64,000 nucleotides of DNA from Martinezella lusitana (GCF_900094565.1 NZ_FMAF01000003.1:186001-250000); one strand, 5' to 3'; counted from the first letter of the stretch, positions 30,459-39,724 are shown. A program made the numbers and translations. The notes: a model not told the origin generated them from the sequence alone.

Positions 30459-31619
30459 TCAACCGAGGTCGAACTCCTCCCAGAGCGCCGCATTATGCTC
30501 GCCAACGTGCGGGGCCGCACGCTCGAATTTCGGTCGCTGCCCGTCGATGCGGATAGGCGAGCGGGTGGTGCTGAGGCTAACCCCGTCTTCGCGTCCGATC
30601 GTCTGTAGCATGTCGAGAACGCGAAAACCCTCGCTGCCGAGCAGCTCCGGCCAGTTTAGCACCCGGGCGCACCAGATGTCGGCAGGCTCCAGGATAGCAA
30701 GCCATTCGTCGACGCCGCGGGTCGCAATGCGCGCCGCGATAATCGCCTTGATATCGTCGCGCGAGGTGAACCAGCTTTTCGGGTCGTCTCGATAAGGCGC
30801 CAGTTCCTCGATGCCGAGCAGATCGGCAAGCTTCGGGATCGGCGTCATGGCGATGGCAAGGTAGCCATCGGCCGCCGGGTAGACGCCATAGGGCGCGGAA
30901 AGATAGGCATGGGCGCTGCGAACATGCGAACGCTCCGGCAGCTTGTTGCCGCTGTTCATGTGCACGCTCAGCACCTCGACCTGCAGGTCGATCAGCACCT
31001 CAAGCAAGCTAGTCTCGACCAGGCCGCCCTCGCCTGTCACGCCGCGCCGAACCAGCGCTGCCAGAATGCCCTGAGCCGCTGCCGCACCGGCCAGCATATC
31101 GCCGATCGCCAGACCGAAGGGCACTGGCCCCTGCCCTTCGTCGCCATTCAGCCACATGACACCGGAGCGTGACTGCGCCAGGAGATCCTGACCCGGCCGC
31201 GATACCCACGGGCCTTCTTCGCCGTAGCCGCTGATCGAGCAGTAGACGAGGCGCGGATTGAGCTTGCTGGCGGCCTCGTAATCCAGCCCCAGCCGCTCGA
31301 TCACGCCCGGGCGGAAATTCTGCACGAGAACGTCGGCCTTGGAGACGAGCTTGCGCAGCGCGCTCATATCGCGTTCGTTCTTCAGGTCGACCGCGAGGCT
31401 TTCCTTGGAACGGTTGATGGCATGGAAAATGGTGGAATCGCCGCTCTCGGCATCGCTGAGATAGAGCCCGCGAGAGAGATCGCCACCACCGGGCCGTTCG
31501 ATCTTGATGACCCTGGCGCCGAGATCCATCAGCCTGAGGGTGCAGTAAGGCCCGGACAGGAACTGGCTCATATCGACGACCACCAACCCGGCCAGCGGCA
31601 AGTCCTTCTTCAGCGCCAT
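30459..31619 (-). CDS. Family III CoA-transferase (CaiB/BaiF)
   Basis: 386 residues. N-terminal PLAGLVVVDMSQFLSGPYCT, then ARVIKIERPGGGDLSRG, VLVQNFRPGVIERLGLDYE, and GQDLLAQSRSGVMWLNGDEG that should carry the catalytic Asp. These enzymes move CoA between two organic acids. Operon-mate of the fuconate dehydratase, an uncommon pairing because the known fuconate route has no CoA step. Confidence 0.87.
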   Translation of the reverse strand: MALKKDLPLAGLVVVDMSQFLSGPYCTLRLMDLGARVIKIERPGGGDLSRGLYLSDAESGDSTIFHAINRSKESLAVDLKNERDMSALRKLVSKADVLVQNFRPGVIERLGLDYEAASKLNPRLVYCSISGYGEEGPWVSRPGQDLLAQSRSGVMWLNGDEGQGPVPFGLAIGDMLAGAAAAQGILAALVRRGVTGEGGLVETSLLEVLIDLQVEVLSVHMNSGNKLPERSHVRSAHAYLSAPYGVYPAADGYLAIAMTPIPKLADLLGIEELAPYRDDPKSWFTSRDDIKAIIAARIATRGVDEWLAILEPADIWCARVLNWPELLGSEGFRVLDMLQTIGREDGVSLSTTRSPIRIDGQRPKFERAAPHVGEHNAALWEEFDLG

Positions 31620-31716
31620 CAGTATTTCTGCTCCCCCGCCATCATCTCAGCCAAAAGCGCTTCTCCGCCTCGGCGAACACTCTCGCCGCCGATTCCCGCG
31701 CCAGCCTCAATCTTCT

Positions 31717-31739
31717 TATGTAAATAGTATTTTCACATA
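31717..31739. promoter_or_regulatory. Palindromic operator in the divergent CoA-transferase/CMD promoter
   Basis: Arms TATGTAAATA and TATTTTCACATA form an imperfect inverted repeat (8 of 10 inner positions pair). It lies between two divergent genes, 98 and 114 bases from their starts. Typical of GntR/FadR-like regulators; none is adjacent. Confidence 0.5.
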
Positions 31740-31852
31740 TGGATGACATTTGCAAACAAAAAGAGGGAGGATATTCGCCGGCCATCCCGCCAAGACTACA
31801 GGAAAATGCGATATGGTTCGACAAGATCAGGATTGCTGAAAGGAGATTGAGG

Positions 31853-32266
31853 ATGGCGACGGTCAAATTGCTCGATGATGCGGAGGCGGAAGCGATCCCG
31901 GCGGTGAAGGCGGTGTTCGACGATATCCGTGCGGTCCGAAAGTCCGATTTCGTCAATAATTTCTGGCGCGGCCTCGCCAAGGATCCAGCCTTGCTGAAGC
32001 GTACCTGGGAAGGCCTGAAGGCGGTCATGATGGCGGAGGGCGCGCTCGATCCGCTGGTGCGCGAGATGATCTACATCGCTGTCTCGACAGCCAATGGCTG
32101 CACCTACTGCGTCCATTCCCACACCGCAGCCGCCAGGGCAAAGGGCATGACGGATGCTCAACATGGGGAACTGCTGGCTGTCATCGGCCTTGCCGGACAG
32201 ACGAACCACCTGGTCACGGCAATGCAGATTCCCGTCGATCCAGAGTTCGACGTCGGTCATCCCTGA
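31853..32266 (+). CDS. Carboxymuconolactone decarboxylase family protein with AhpD Cys motif
   Basis: 137 residues. The redox motif Cys-x-x-Cys with trailing His is present in NGCTYCVHSHTAA, as in AhpD-like peroxidases. All-helical, probably a trimer or hexamer as in the family. Start ATG 31853 behind AGGAGATTGAGG. Divergent from the CoA-transferase/fuconate dehydratase pair. Confidence 0.85.
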   Translation: MATVKLLDDAEAEAIPAVKAVFDDIRAVRKSDFVNNFWRGLAKDPALLKRTWEGLKAVMMAEGALDPLVREMIYIAVSTANGCTYCVHSHTAAARAKGMTDAQHGELLAVIGLAGQTNHLVTAMQIPVDPEFDVGHP

Positions 32267-32271
32267 CAATG

Positions 32272-32304
32272 AAAAAGGCCCGCCAGCATTGCGCCGGCGG
32301 GCCT
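32272..32304. terminator. Bidirectional terminator
   Basis: Stem GGCCCGCC / GGCGGGCC with A-run before and T-run after, lying between two convergent genes; it can end both transcripts. Confidence 0.85.
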
Positions 32305-32323
32305 TCGATCATTGATCGCGTTT

Positions 32324-32713
32324 CTAGCGGTCAGACTTTTCCGTAGACTGAGCTTCTACGGCAATAGCAGCGACGCTGATGCCGTTGTTCACGGCCAGCA
32401 GCCTTTTGCGAACCAGAACGCCCATGACGCGGGCGGCGGTCGAAAAGGTCATCGTGTCAAGCGGACCTTCGCCCTCCCAGGGCTTGGTCAACCGTTCGGT
32501 CACAGCCGAAACGATGTTGTTGGGCACGATGTCGGTGCATTCGCGCATGGCTTCGAAAACGACGCTGATGGGGATGATCCGCCCCTCGAACGTCACAATC
32601 GGTTCGGTTACTTCGCTGTCCCATTCCTCGAAGGCATAAAGTCCTTCGCGAAAAAGCTGCTGCAACGTAATGGGGGCATGACCCTCATGAAGGGGCGGCA
32701 AGGCATTCGACAT
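32324..32713 (-). CDS. Conserved protein of unknown function (129 residues)
   Basis: Acidic soluble protein with no domain I can name. The middle has TFEGRIIPISVVFEAMRE and a hydrophobic helix near VMGVLVRKRL. Strong ribosome site AAGGAG before ATG 32713. An EcfG-type promoter at 32860-32885 points towards it, suggesting a stress-related role, although the leader would be about 140 bases. Confidence 0.7.
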   Translation of the reverse strand: MSNALPPLHEGHAPITLQQLFREGLYAFEEWDSEVTEPIVTFEGRIIPISVVFEAMRECTDIVPNNIVSAVTERLTKPWEGEGPLDTMTFSTAARVMGVLVRKRLLAVNNGISVAAIAVEAQSTEKSDR

Positions 32714-32859
32714 GTCTGTCTCCTTTCAATTGGAAGTCCGGCGCATGATATGAAAGTGATCGGTCTCCTTCAGAGACCAGGCGCTGCTTCTTGAGTTTGG
32801 CGCGCCCCGAACGCAGTCTATGGGGCAAGCGGCGCGGCAAACCATGTCGTGACCGGCGC

Positions 32860-32885
32860 AACGCGGGACACACACAAAATGTTCC
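32860..32885 (-). promoter_or_regulatory. EcfG-type (general stress sigma) promoter
   Basis: On the minus strand GGAAC (32881-32885) and CGTT (32860-32863) are 17 bases apart, matching GGAAC-N16/17-CGTT. Directed at the gene ending at 32324. Confidence 0.55.
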
Positions 32886-33052
32886 CACCGGTCATTTAAC
32901 TTGATCAAGTCTATAGATTAATCTCGACTTGAAAAGCCTCTTTGATAATTTTCTGCAATTCTCTTTATTTTTGAAGGACTTCGCGTAGAGTAAAACGACA
33001 CCTCATAGTCGGGAGGCGCGCGAATCCCTTCCAAAACGGTGAAAGGAAGACC

Positions 33053-33550
33053 ATGTGCGGCAATCATGAAAGCGAGCATGACCATGGGCACGCTCACCAA
33101 ACGATCGACTGGCGGGAAAATGGGGTTAAAATCATCCCTGGCAATGCCCTCGACCCGAATACGGCGCAGACGCCGGGCATGAATCGCGCAACCGCGATCA
33201 ATCACGCCCGCGCCGGCGCGGAAAAGATCTGGGCCGGCACTGTGACGATCCACGCCAACGCCAAGACAGGCGCCCATCATCACGGCGATCTCGAAAGCAT
33301 TATCTACGTCGTCAAGGGCAAGGCGCGGATGCGCTGGGGCGACAATCTGGAATTCGTCGCCGAAGCCGGCCCGGGCGATTTCATCTTCGTGCCGCCCTAC
33401 GTGCCGCATCAGGAGATCAATGCCAGCCGCGACGAGACGCTGGAATGCGTGCTGGTCCGCTCCGGACAGGAGCCTGTCGTCGTCAATCTCGATATCGAGC
33501 CGGTGGAAAAGCCGGAAAATGTCCTTTGGAAGGACCCGATCCATCGCTAG
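33053..33550 (+). CDS. Cupin-domain protein
   Basis: 165 residues. The cupin core has GAHHHGDLESIIYVVKGKAR (motif 1, His/His/Glu metal ligands) and PGDFIFVPPYVPHQEIN (motif 2 with the second His). The N-terminus is His-rich (HESEHDHGHAHQ), possibly metal-binding. Start ATG 33053 behind GAAAGGAAG. Alone upstream of the methionine importer; small-molecule substrate unknown. Confidence 0.85.
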   Translation: MCGNHESEHDHGHAHQTIDWRENGVKIIPGNALDPNTAQTPGMNRATAINHARAGAEKIWAGTVTIHANAKTGAHHHGDLESIIYVVKGKARMRWGDNLEFVAEAGPGDFIFVPPYVPHQEINASRDETLECVLVRSGQEPVVVNLDIEPVEKPENVLWKDPIHR

Positions 33551-33761
33551 CTTGCATAATCTTTGAGCAATTGCCTATTTTGCCACATAAATAATCTATA
33601 ATATTTGTAGAAAATTAGTTTCCGCTTTGCACTGCACTGAAAAGAGTTTTTCAGAAGTGCATCGCACAACGCATGATCCTGCTTCGCGACGCGAACATGC
33701 GTCTGAGATGATTAAGCCGTCAACGAGATAATGATCTCGATCATCTGGAACAGGATTTCCC

Positions 33762-34610
33762 ATGACTGAAAAGCTTTCTAGAGGCTTCGACGCGCTGCGC
33801 CTTTCCCGTCGCGCCGGCCTTGCCGCCATCTTTGCTTCCGCTGTCGCCGCTTTCGGCTTGATGACAACCGCTACCCCGTCTTTCGCTGCCGACAAGACGA
33901 TCAAGGTCGGCATCATGAGCGGTGAAGACGAAGATGTTTGGCGGGTGGTGACCACGGAAGCCGCCAAGAAGGGGCTGAAGATCGAGACCATCGTCTTCAA
34001 CGACTATACCCAGCCGAACGAAGCGCTTGAACGCGGCGAGGTCGACGCCAACGCCTTCCAGCATCAGCCCTATCTCGACAACCAGGTCAAGCAGCACGGC
34101 TACCATATCGTCCGCGTCGGCTATACCGGTGTCTGGCCGATCGGCCTCTACACCAAGAAGTACAAGGCGGTGGCCGATCTTCCGAAAGGCGCGGTCATCG
34201 GCGTGCCGAACGATCCTTCCAACGAGGGCCGCGCGTTGCGCGTGCTCCAGAACCAAGGCGTGATCAAGCTCAAGGACGGCACCGGCATTCTCGCCACGAC
34301 AGCCGACATCGCTGAGAACGCGAAAAATGTCGAGATCAAGGAACTGGACGCCGGCATCGTCGGCCGCTCGATCGACGACCTCGACGCTGCTGTCGTCAAT
34401 ACCGACTGGGCGCTGAAAAGCGGCCTGACACCGAAGGATCGCATCGCGCAGGAGCCGATCGACGGCAACCCCTACCGCAATTTCATCGCCGTCAAACAGG
34501 GCAGCGAGAATGAAGCTTGGGTGAAGACGCTGGTGGCAGCCTACCAGAATGACACCGTCAAGGCTGAATTCGACAAGGTCTACAAGGGAACGGGCCTCAG
34601 CGCCTATTGA
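33762..34610 (+). CDS. metQ: Methionine ABC transporter substrate-binding protein
   Basis: 282 residues with a secretion signal (hydrophobic stretch from about residue 18, cleavage after PSFA). The NLPA fold is shown by QPNEALERGEVDANAFQHQP, IGVPNDPSNEGRALRVLQ and DDLDAAVVNTDWA. No lipobox Cys is seen, so it is a periplasmic soluble form. The first gene of metQ-metN-metI, importing methionine. Confidence 0.9.
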   Translation: MTEKLSRGFDALRLSRRAGLAAIFASAVAAFGLMTTATPSFAADKTIKVGIMSGEDEDVWRVVTTEAAKKGLKIETIVFNDYTQPNEALERGEVDANAFQHQPYLDNQVKQHGYHIVRVGYTGVWPIGLYTKKYKAVADLPKGAVIGVPNDPSNEGRALRVLQNQGVIKLKDGTGILATTADIAENAKNVEIKELDAGIVGRSIDDLDAAVVNTDWALKSGLTPKDRIAQEPIDGNPYRNFIAVKQGSENEAWVKTLVAAYQNDTVKAEFDKVYKGTGLSAY

Positions 34611-34646
34611 TAACCGGACCGCGCGGGGGACAGCGCTGAGCGGCAG

Positions 34647-34678
34647 GGCGGCCGGGGCATCTTGCCCGGGCCGCCTTT
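34647..34678 (+). terminator. Strong intercistronic hairpin between metQ and metN
   Basis: 13-base arms GGCGGCCGGGGCA and TGCCCGGGCCGCC pair with one mismatch and a 2-base to 3-base loop. It lies 37 bases after metQ and is followed by TTTGG. It may reduce ATPase/permease expression relative to the binding protein or protect the metQ mRNA. Confidence 0.6.
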
Positions 34679-34741
34679 GGCGTTTTCCGCGCAGCCTCAA
34701 CCCGCGCCGCACCCAAAAAGAAGATCGGGAAGCAGACAGAC

Positions 34742-35827
34742 ATGAACCCCTTCACCCCTGTCACGTCAATCAACGGCCATCCGCCGCCCCACCCATCGAC
34801 CGGCGATGAAATCATCCGCCTCGTCGATGTCCGCCGTCGGTTTGGCGCGACACCTGCGCTGGACGGCGTTTCGCTGACGGCGCGTCGTGGCGAGATCGTC
34901 GGCATCATCGGCCGCAGCGGCGCCGGCAAGTCGACGCTGATTCGTTGCCTGAACGGGCTGGAACGCGCCGATAGTGGCGAGATCCATATCGAAGGCCGCG
35001 ACATCGCAGGCCTTTCGGAGAAGGAACTGCAACCGCTGCGCCGCCGCATCGGCATGGTCTTCCAGCACTTCAATCTGCTTTCCGCCAAGACGGTCGAGGA
35101 AAATATCGCCCTGCCGTTGAAGATCGAGGGCGTCGCCAAGGCCGAACGGCTGCAGCGGGCGCGCGACCTGCTTGAACTCGTCGGCCTTGCCGACAAGGCA
35201 AAGGCCTATCCGGCTGCCCTTTCCGGCGGCCAGAAACAGCGTGTCGGCATTGCCCGCGCTCTCGCCGCACGCCCGGCGCTTCTTCTGTCGGACGAAGCGA
35301 CATCGGCGCTCGATCCGGAGACCACCCGGTCGATCCTTGCACTGCTCAAGGATATCAATCGCAAGCTCGGGCTCACCATTCTGCTGATCACCCATGAGAT
35401 GGAAGTGGTGCGCTCGATTGCCGATCGCGTTGCCGTTATCGATGCGGGCCGGATCGTCGAGGAAGGTTCCGTATGGACTGTCTTCGCCAATCCCGAAACG
35501 GACATCACCGCTAGCCTGCTCGGCGGCATCCGCCCGCAGCTTCCTGAACACATCGCCGCCCGCCTGTCGCCGACATCAGGGGTCGAGGCCATCCTCAGCG
35601 TCGACCTCGCCGGTCCGGCGGCACAAGGAGCGCTCTTCGCCGAGCTTTCCGCAGCGCTACCGCGCTCTTTCCGGCTGGTCCACGGCGGCATCGACCACAT
35701 CCAGAACCAGCCCGTCGCCCGTTTCTTCATCGCGGTGCCGACGCGTGATGCAGCCTTGCCGGCGCAGGTCAGCGATTTTCTGAAAGCCCGCTCCGCCCGG
35801 GTGGAGGTTTTAGGCTATGACAACTGA
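34742..35827 (+). CDS. metN: Methionine ABC transporter ATP-binding protein
   Basis: 361 residues. Walker A GRSGAGKST, Q-loop MVFQHFNLLSAKTV (typical MetN), signature LSGGQKQR, Walker B LLSDEATSALDP. The C-terminal NIL domain from about residue 280 is the methionine-sensing trans-inhibition domain. The N-terminus is extended by about 20 residues before the ATPase core. Overlaps metI by 11 bases. Confidence 0.93.
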   Translation: MNPFTPVTSINGHPPPHPSTGDEIIRLVDVRRRFGATPALDGVSLTARRGEIVGIIGRSGAGKSTLIRCLNGLERADSGEIHIEGRDIAGLSEKELQPLRRRIGMVFQHFNLLSAKTVEENIALPLKIEGVAKAERLQRARDLLELVGLADKAKAYPAALSGGQKQRVGIARALAARPALLLSDEATSALDPETTRSILALLKDINRKLGLTILLITHEMEVVRSIADRVAVIDAGRIVEEGSVWTVFANPETDITASLLGGIRPQLPEHIAARLSPTSGVEAILSVDLAGPAAQGALFAELSAALPRSFRLVHGGIDHIQNQPVARFFIAVPTRDAALPAQVSDFLKARSARVEVLGYDN

Positions 35828-36473
35828 TGTAATCCTCAGCCTGCTTTGGCGCTCCTTCTGGGAGACCGTATGGATGACGACAGCGTCCGGCGTGCTCTCT
35901 CTCATCATCGGCCTGCCGCTCGGTCTCGCCCTCGTCGTGACAAGCCGCGGCGGCATTGCCGAGCAACTCGCCGTCAACGGCGTCCTTGCGGCATTGGTCA
36001 ATGGCTTCCGCGCCGTGCCTTTCGTGATCCTGCTCATCGCGTTGATTCCGCTGACGCGGCTGATCGTCGGCACTGCACTCGGCACCACGGCTGCGATCGT
36101 GCCGCTCACCATCGCGGCAATCCCCTATTATGCCCGTATCGCCGAGGTATCCCTGCGTGAAGTCGATCGCGGCCTCATCGACGCGGTGCGTGCCATGGGG
36201 GGCAATCGCTGGACCATCGTCCGCGAGGTGCTGGTGCCAGAAGCCATGCCCGGCATCGTCGCAGGCTTCACCGTGACGCTGGTGACGCTGATCGGTGCCT
36301 CCGCCATGGCGGGCACGATCGGCGGCGGCGGGCTTGGCGATCTTGCCATCCGCTATGGCTACCAGCGCTTCGAAACGGGCGTGATGGTCGCCGTCGTCGT
36401 CGTGCTGATCATCCTCGTCTGCAGCATGCAATGGCTTGGCGACCGGCTGGCCGCCAGGCTCGATCGTCGCTAG
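35817..36473 (+). CDS. metI: Methionine ABC transporter permease
   Basis: 218-residue membrane permease of about five hydrophobic segments; EAA loop region VDRGLIDAVRAMGGNRWTIV. Starts within the end of metN, so coupled. Completes the MetQNI importer. Confidence 0.92.
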   Translation: MTTDVILSLLWRSFWETVWMTTASGVLSLIIGLPLGLALVVTSRGGIAEQLAVNGVLAALVNGFRAVPFVILLIALIPLTRLIVGTALGTTAAIVPLTIAAIPYYARIAEVSLREVDRGLIDAVRAMGGNRWTIVREVLVPEAMPGIVAGFTVTLVTLIGASAMAGTIGGGGLGDLAIRYGYQRFETGVMVAVVVVLIILVCSMQWLGDRLAARLDRR

Positions 36474-36493
36474 GACCTTAGCCAGCCCTCCCG

Positions 36494-37492
36494 CTATTCA
36501 TGCTCCGCCGCCGGTGCGGCGGGGTTCTGGCGCGCGTCGAGATTAAGCATCGGCACCGCGCCATTTGGAAGCATGGTGGTGGGCAGTTGCCCGTTCCATT
36601 TTTCCGCTTGGGTCAGGAAGATCAGGTTGGGGTTATCGCGCAATGCATCGCCGCGGGCCTTGATCGCCTTGGCTTCCGCATCGCCCCGAAGCTGGATCGC
36701 CTCGGCATCAGCTTCCGCCTGCAGCCTCACGGAATCGGCCTGTGCCTGCGCATCGGCACGGCGGGCATCAGCCGCCGCCTGCGCCTGCGTCACAGTGATC
36801 TGCGCCTGCACCTTCTCGCGCTCGGCATTCTGCCGCAGCTTCTGCACCTCGACTTCAGCGAGCATGCGCTGCTCGATGCTGTTCTCATAAGCGTCGGAGA
36901 AATCGATATTCTCGACCTGGACGCTATCGATCTGCACCGGCCCCTGGATACCGGCCTCGATCGCCGCCTGTACATCCGTATTGAACTGCGCCCGGTTCTG
37001 AATGACGGAGGCGGCGGTGAATTTGCCGAAAACCGTCTTCACGTCCTGCGGCGCACGCCGGGCAATCAGCCGCGATTCCAGATTGCCGATCGAACCGAAC
37101 TCCGAATAGACATGCTCCACCGCATCCGCAGGCACATGCCAGGAGATCGTCACGCGCATGTCGGCGGGCTGCTGATCCTGCGAATAGGCCTGCATCTGCG
37201 GATGCTCATTGTTTTCGCAGCTGGCCCCATTCTGACAGGTCCAATAGGTCACCTGCTGCGTCACCGGGATTTTGACGACAGTCTCGATCCAGGGCAGCTT
37301 GAAATGCAAGCCCGGTTCGGCCGTACCGACCATGGCGCCGGTGCGCAGGATGACGCCGCGCTCGCCCTGATCGATCGTGTACCATGAACTGAAGACGAGC
37401 ATCAGAACGGCGATAATGGCAACGATGCCGATAAACGCCGTTGCACGGCCTTTGCTCGCCATGGATGCTATGTCGATTTCCCGGTTTGCCAT
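36494..37492 (-). CDS. SPFH/prohibitin-like (band 7) membrane protein
   Basis: 332 residues with one N-terminal membrane anchor (IGIVAIIAVLMLVFSSW), then an SPFH domain (DQGERGVILRTGAMV) and a long Ala/Gln/Glu-rich coiled coil from about residue 215 (QAQAAADARRADAQAQADSV) typical of HflK/HflC or stomatin. Contains a two-Cys loop TCQNGASCEN. It may scaffold membrane microdomains or modulate a protease. Convergent with metI. Start ATG 37492 behind GGTGAGGAT. Confidence 0.86.
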   Translation of the reverse strand: MANREIDIASMASKGRATAFIGIVAIIAVLMLVFSSWYTIDQGERGVILRTGAMVGTAEPGLHFKLPWIETVVKIPVTQQVTYWTCQNGASCENNEHPQMQAYSQDQQPADMRVTISWHVPADAVEHVYSEFGSIGNLESRLIARRAPQDVKTVFGKFTAASVIQNRAQFNTDVQAAIEAGIQGPVQIDSVQVENIDFSDAYENSIEQRMLAEVEVQKLRQNAEREKVQAQITVTQAQAAADARRADAQAQADSVRLQAEADAEAIQLRGDAEAKAIKARGDALRDNPNLIFLTQAEKWNGQLPTTMLPNGAVPMLNLDARQNPAAPAAEHE

Positions 37493-37511
37493 CGATATCC
37501 TCACCATTCCC

Positions 37512-37618
37512 CAGAGCATTCAAGCGTTTCGCGGAATCGCTTGAATGCTCTAAGTTATTGTTTCCACGCAATTCCGGAGAGAAACCGCTGCGCGCTTTTC
37601 CAAGAATCGCTCCAGTAG
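37512..37618. repeat. Rhizobial intergenic repeat, copy B (reverse orientation)
   Basis: The left part is a hairpin GAGCATTCAAGCG / CGCTTGAATGCTC. The right part reads ACGCAATTCCGGAGAGAAAC and GCGCGCTTTTCCAAGAATCG, the reverse complement of copy A at 13874. It lies in the gap between the SPFH and the dehydrogenase genes. Confidence 0.78.
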
Positions 37619-37682
37619 CCGAGACATAGATGAGTCGAACCGAAAATGCACTCGTAGGTATACTACGAGCAAAGGGGCTCCG

Positions 37683-38714
37683 TTAGTTCCGCGTCACCGG
37701 TTTCGAGCGCATGCGCGATACCGTTTCCCGCTCCGCGCGCTTGCAGCGCATCGGCGGCAGGCCGCGATCCATCAGATCCATGTCCTCCAGCACCATGTCG
37801 CCCATTTTCTTGAAGGCGCTGTCGAGTGCTCCGGCGCGATGGGCAGAGCGGATGAAACCCTTGAGAGCGCGTACCGGATGATCCTTACCGAGCGGCTCCT
37901 CGGGATAGACGTCGCTCGCCGCCACGATATGGCCGGAGGAGACCGCGGCCATCAGCGCATCGAAATCGACGACGTCGGCCCGGCTGAGCAGGATGAAGGC
38001 TGCACCCTTGCGCATACGCGCGAAAGCCTCGGCACCGAGAAATCCCTTGTTCTCGCTGGTGACGGAGGCCACCACGAAAATGAAATCGCTGCCCGACAGC
38101 ACCTCGTCAAGGCCAGCAGGCTGCACACCGTTTTCCCTGAGGATCGAAGGCGGCATCCAGGGATCGAACACCTTGATATTGGCCCGGAAGCCCGTCAGCA
38201 CCCGGTTCAGTGCCTTGCCGAGCTCGCCGAACCCAACAATGCCGATATCGCTGCCCGAAAGCAGCCGGGCGCTGGCATTGCCGTCTCCGCCCCAGAGCTC
38301 CCTGCCCTCGCGGAAATCCAGATCGGCATCGATGATGCCCCGCGCCAGGCTCAGCGCGAATCCGAGCCCGATCTCGGCGACCGGCTCTGCAAAGACCAGA
38401 CCCGTGGTGACGACATGAATGCCACGCTCGAAAAGCACATCGTACGGCATGTTGTTGATGAGATTGCTTTCGACATTCAGGATGCAGCGCAGCTGCGGCA
38501 TGCGCTCCAGCGTCTCCTTCGACAGCGGCGGCTGGCCGATGATGTAGCGCGCTTCTGCCAGCACCTCGTCGCCCAATGCGGCGATTTCATTCGGATCCGC
38601 CTCGACGATGCGGTATTTCGAGTGAAGCAGGGATAGCGCGTCCTTGGTGAAAATGAGTTCAAGCGAGCGCGGCTCCGGCGCGCTGATGGCCAAAGGCCTG
38701 CTGTCGGTCGTCAT
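37683..38714 (-). CDS. D-isomer-specific 2-hydroxyacid dehydrogenase
   Basis: 343 residues. NAD motif GIVGFGELGKALNRVL; the catalytic Arg is likely in LLSRADVVDFDAL; an acidic residue in VYPEEPLGKDHP; the late His in SAHRAGAL, where most relatives have a different context. Related to hydroxypyruvate/glycerate and phosphoglycerate dehydrogenases, exact substrate unknown. Start ATG 38714 after AGGGAAAG. Confidence 0.83.
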   Translation of the reverse strand: MTTDSRPLAISAPEPRSLELIFTKDALSLLHSKYRIVEADPNEIAALGDEVLAEARYIIGQPPLSKETLERMPQLRCILNVESNLINNMPYDVLFERGIHVVTTGLVFAEPVAEIGLGFALSLARGIIDADLDFREGRELWGGDGNASARLLSGSDIGIVGFGELGKALNRVLTGFRANIKVFDPWMPPSILRENGVQPAGLDEVLSGSDFIFVVASVTSENKGFLGAEAFARMRKGAAFILLSRADVVDFDALMAAVSSGHIVAASDVYPEEPLGKDHPVRALKGFIRSAHRAGALDSAFKKMGDMVLEDMDLMDRGLPPMRCKRAERETVSRMRSKPVTRN

Positions 38715-38770
38715 CTTAATCTTTCCCTGTTTCAGCGTGCGATCCAATATTATTCGATGGATCAAATCAA

Positions 38771-39466
38771 TCAGGCTTCGTCCTCTTCTCCCGGCATTCC
38801 GACAGAGAAGGCGCAGATGCGTGAGAGATGGGTGAGCGGCAGGCCCGTCTCGGCGTGCCAGGCATTGAACCGATCCTGGATCAGCCGCAGGTCCTTCTTC
38901 GTCGGCTTGCCTTCCGAGATCGGCAGGCCGGAAAGGCGCAGGCAGACGAGCACATCATGGCTCATGACGAAGCTGTCGCGGCCGATCGCCCGCAGGAAAT
39001 ATTGGCCGCTCATGCCGCCGAGCCGTTCTGCCCGTTTGTCGAGCACGCCGAGCAGGCCGATGTGATCCTCAATCGGCCAATCGGCAAAAAACTGGCCGGC
39101 GCTGCCATGCTCATCGGCAAGCTGCCGGATGAATTGGGCATTCGCCCGCACCGACATGATCTTGGCGCCGTTGCGGACAATACGCGTGTCGGACGTCAGA
39201 TCGTGCCAGTAATCATCAGGCGCGAGATTGAGAAAGGCAGGATCGAAACCGGAGAAGGCCGCTTCAAAACCCGGCCACTTGGAATCGATAACGTTGCGGA
39301 CGAAACCGGCATAGAAGACATAACGCGTCATCTCCGACAAAAGCCGATCGTCCGGCTGCGCGCGCAAGACATCGACATCAGGCAATTTCGGCATCAGCGT
39401 CTTCAGCGCGGCGGCACCGCCCTTGCGCTTTTCGGCCCGCTCCTCAATCTCCGCAAAGCTTCCCAT
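38771..39466 (-). CDS. DNA-3-methyladenine glycosylase-like (HhH-GPD-type) protein
   Basis: 231 residues. The stretch SVRANAQFIRQLADEHGS followed by LGGMSGQYFLRAIGRDSFVM and SHDVLVCLRLSGLP resembles the 3-methyladenine glycosylase I-like group of rhizobia. The zinc-binding Cys/His set of classical Tag is not visible, so the enzymatic claim is soft. Start ATG 39466. Confidence 0.65.
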   Translation of the reverse strand: MGSFAEIEERAEKRKGGAAALKTLMPKLPDVDVLRAQPDDRLLSEMTRYVFYAGFVRNVIDSKWPGFEAAFSGFDPAFLNLAPDDYWHDLTSDTRIVRNGAKIMSVRANAQFIRQLADEHGSAGQFFADWPIEDHIGLLGVLDKRAERLGGMSGQYFLRAIGRDSFVMSHDVLVCLRLSGLPISEGKPTKKDLRLIQDRFNAWHAETGLPLTHLSRICAFSVGMPGEEDEA

Positions 39467-39724
39467 CGCTGTCTTCCTCCGGCTGCGCTGCACGCCAAGT
39501 CATTTATGATCCCATAGCTCCGCGCAAGGGTCTTCGGCGCCTCGGGTATCGGTCAGACGCACCGCATCGTGACGCGCGACCCCAAAATTGATCGCGCTAC
39601 GCCTTGAATCAACCGGGCGATGATTGAAACAACGGTGACCTGCACCAGTTACGTCCCGAAATTAACTTGAGATTTTGCGCGCCGTGGCATTAACCTCTGC
39701 GGCGTCGGATCGGAGCTTCGCACC

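Noticed and set aside
32726..32908. 60-codon Cys-rich frame just upstream of the 129-residue gene
   Set aside because: It would need a TTG start without a ribosome site, and it overlaps the EcfG-type promoter.
33551..33761. Possible SAM riboswitch before metQ
   Set aside because: I looked for SAM-II or SAM-I core sequences and saw none; only an A/T-rich promoter region is visible.
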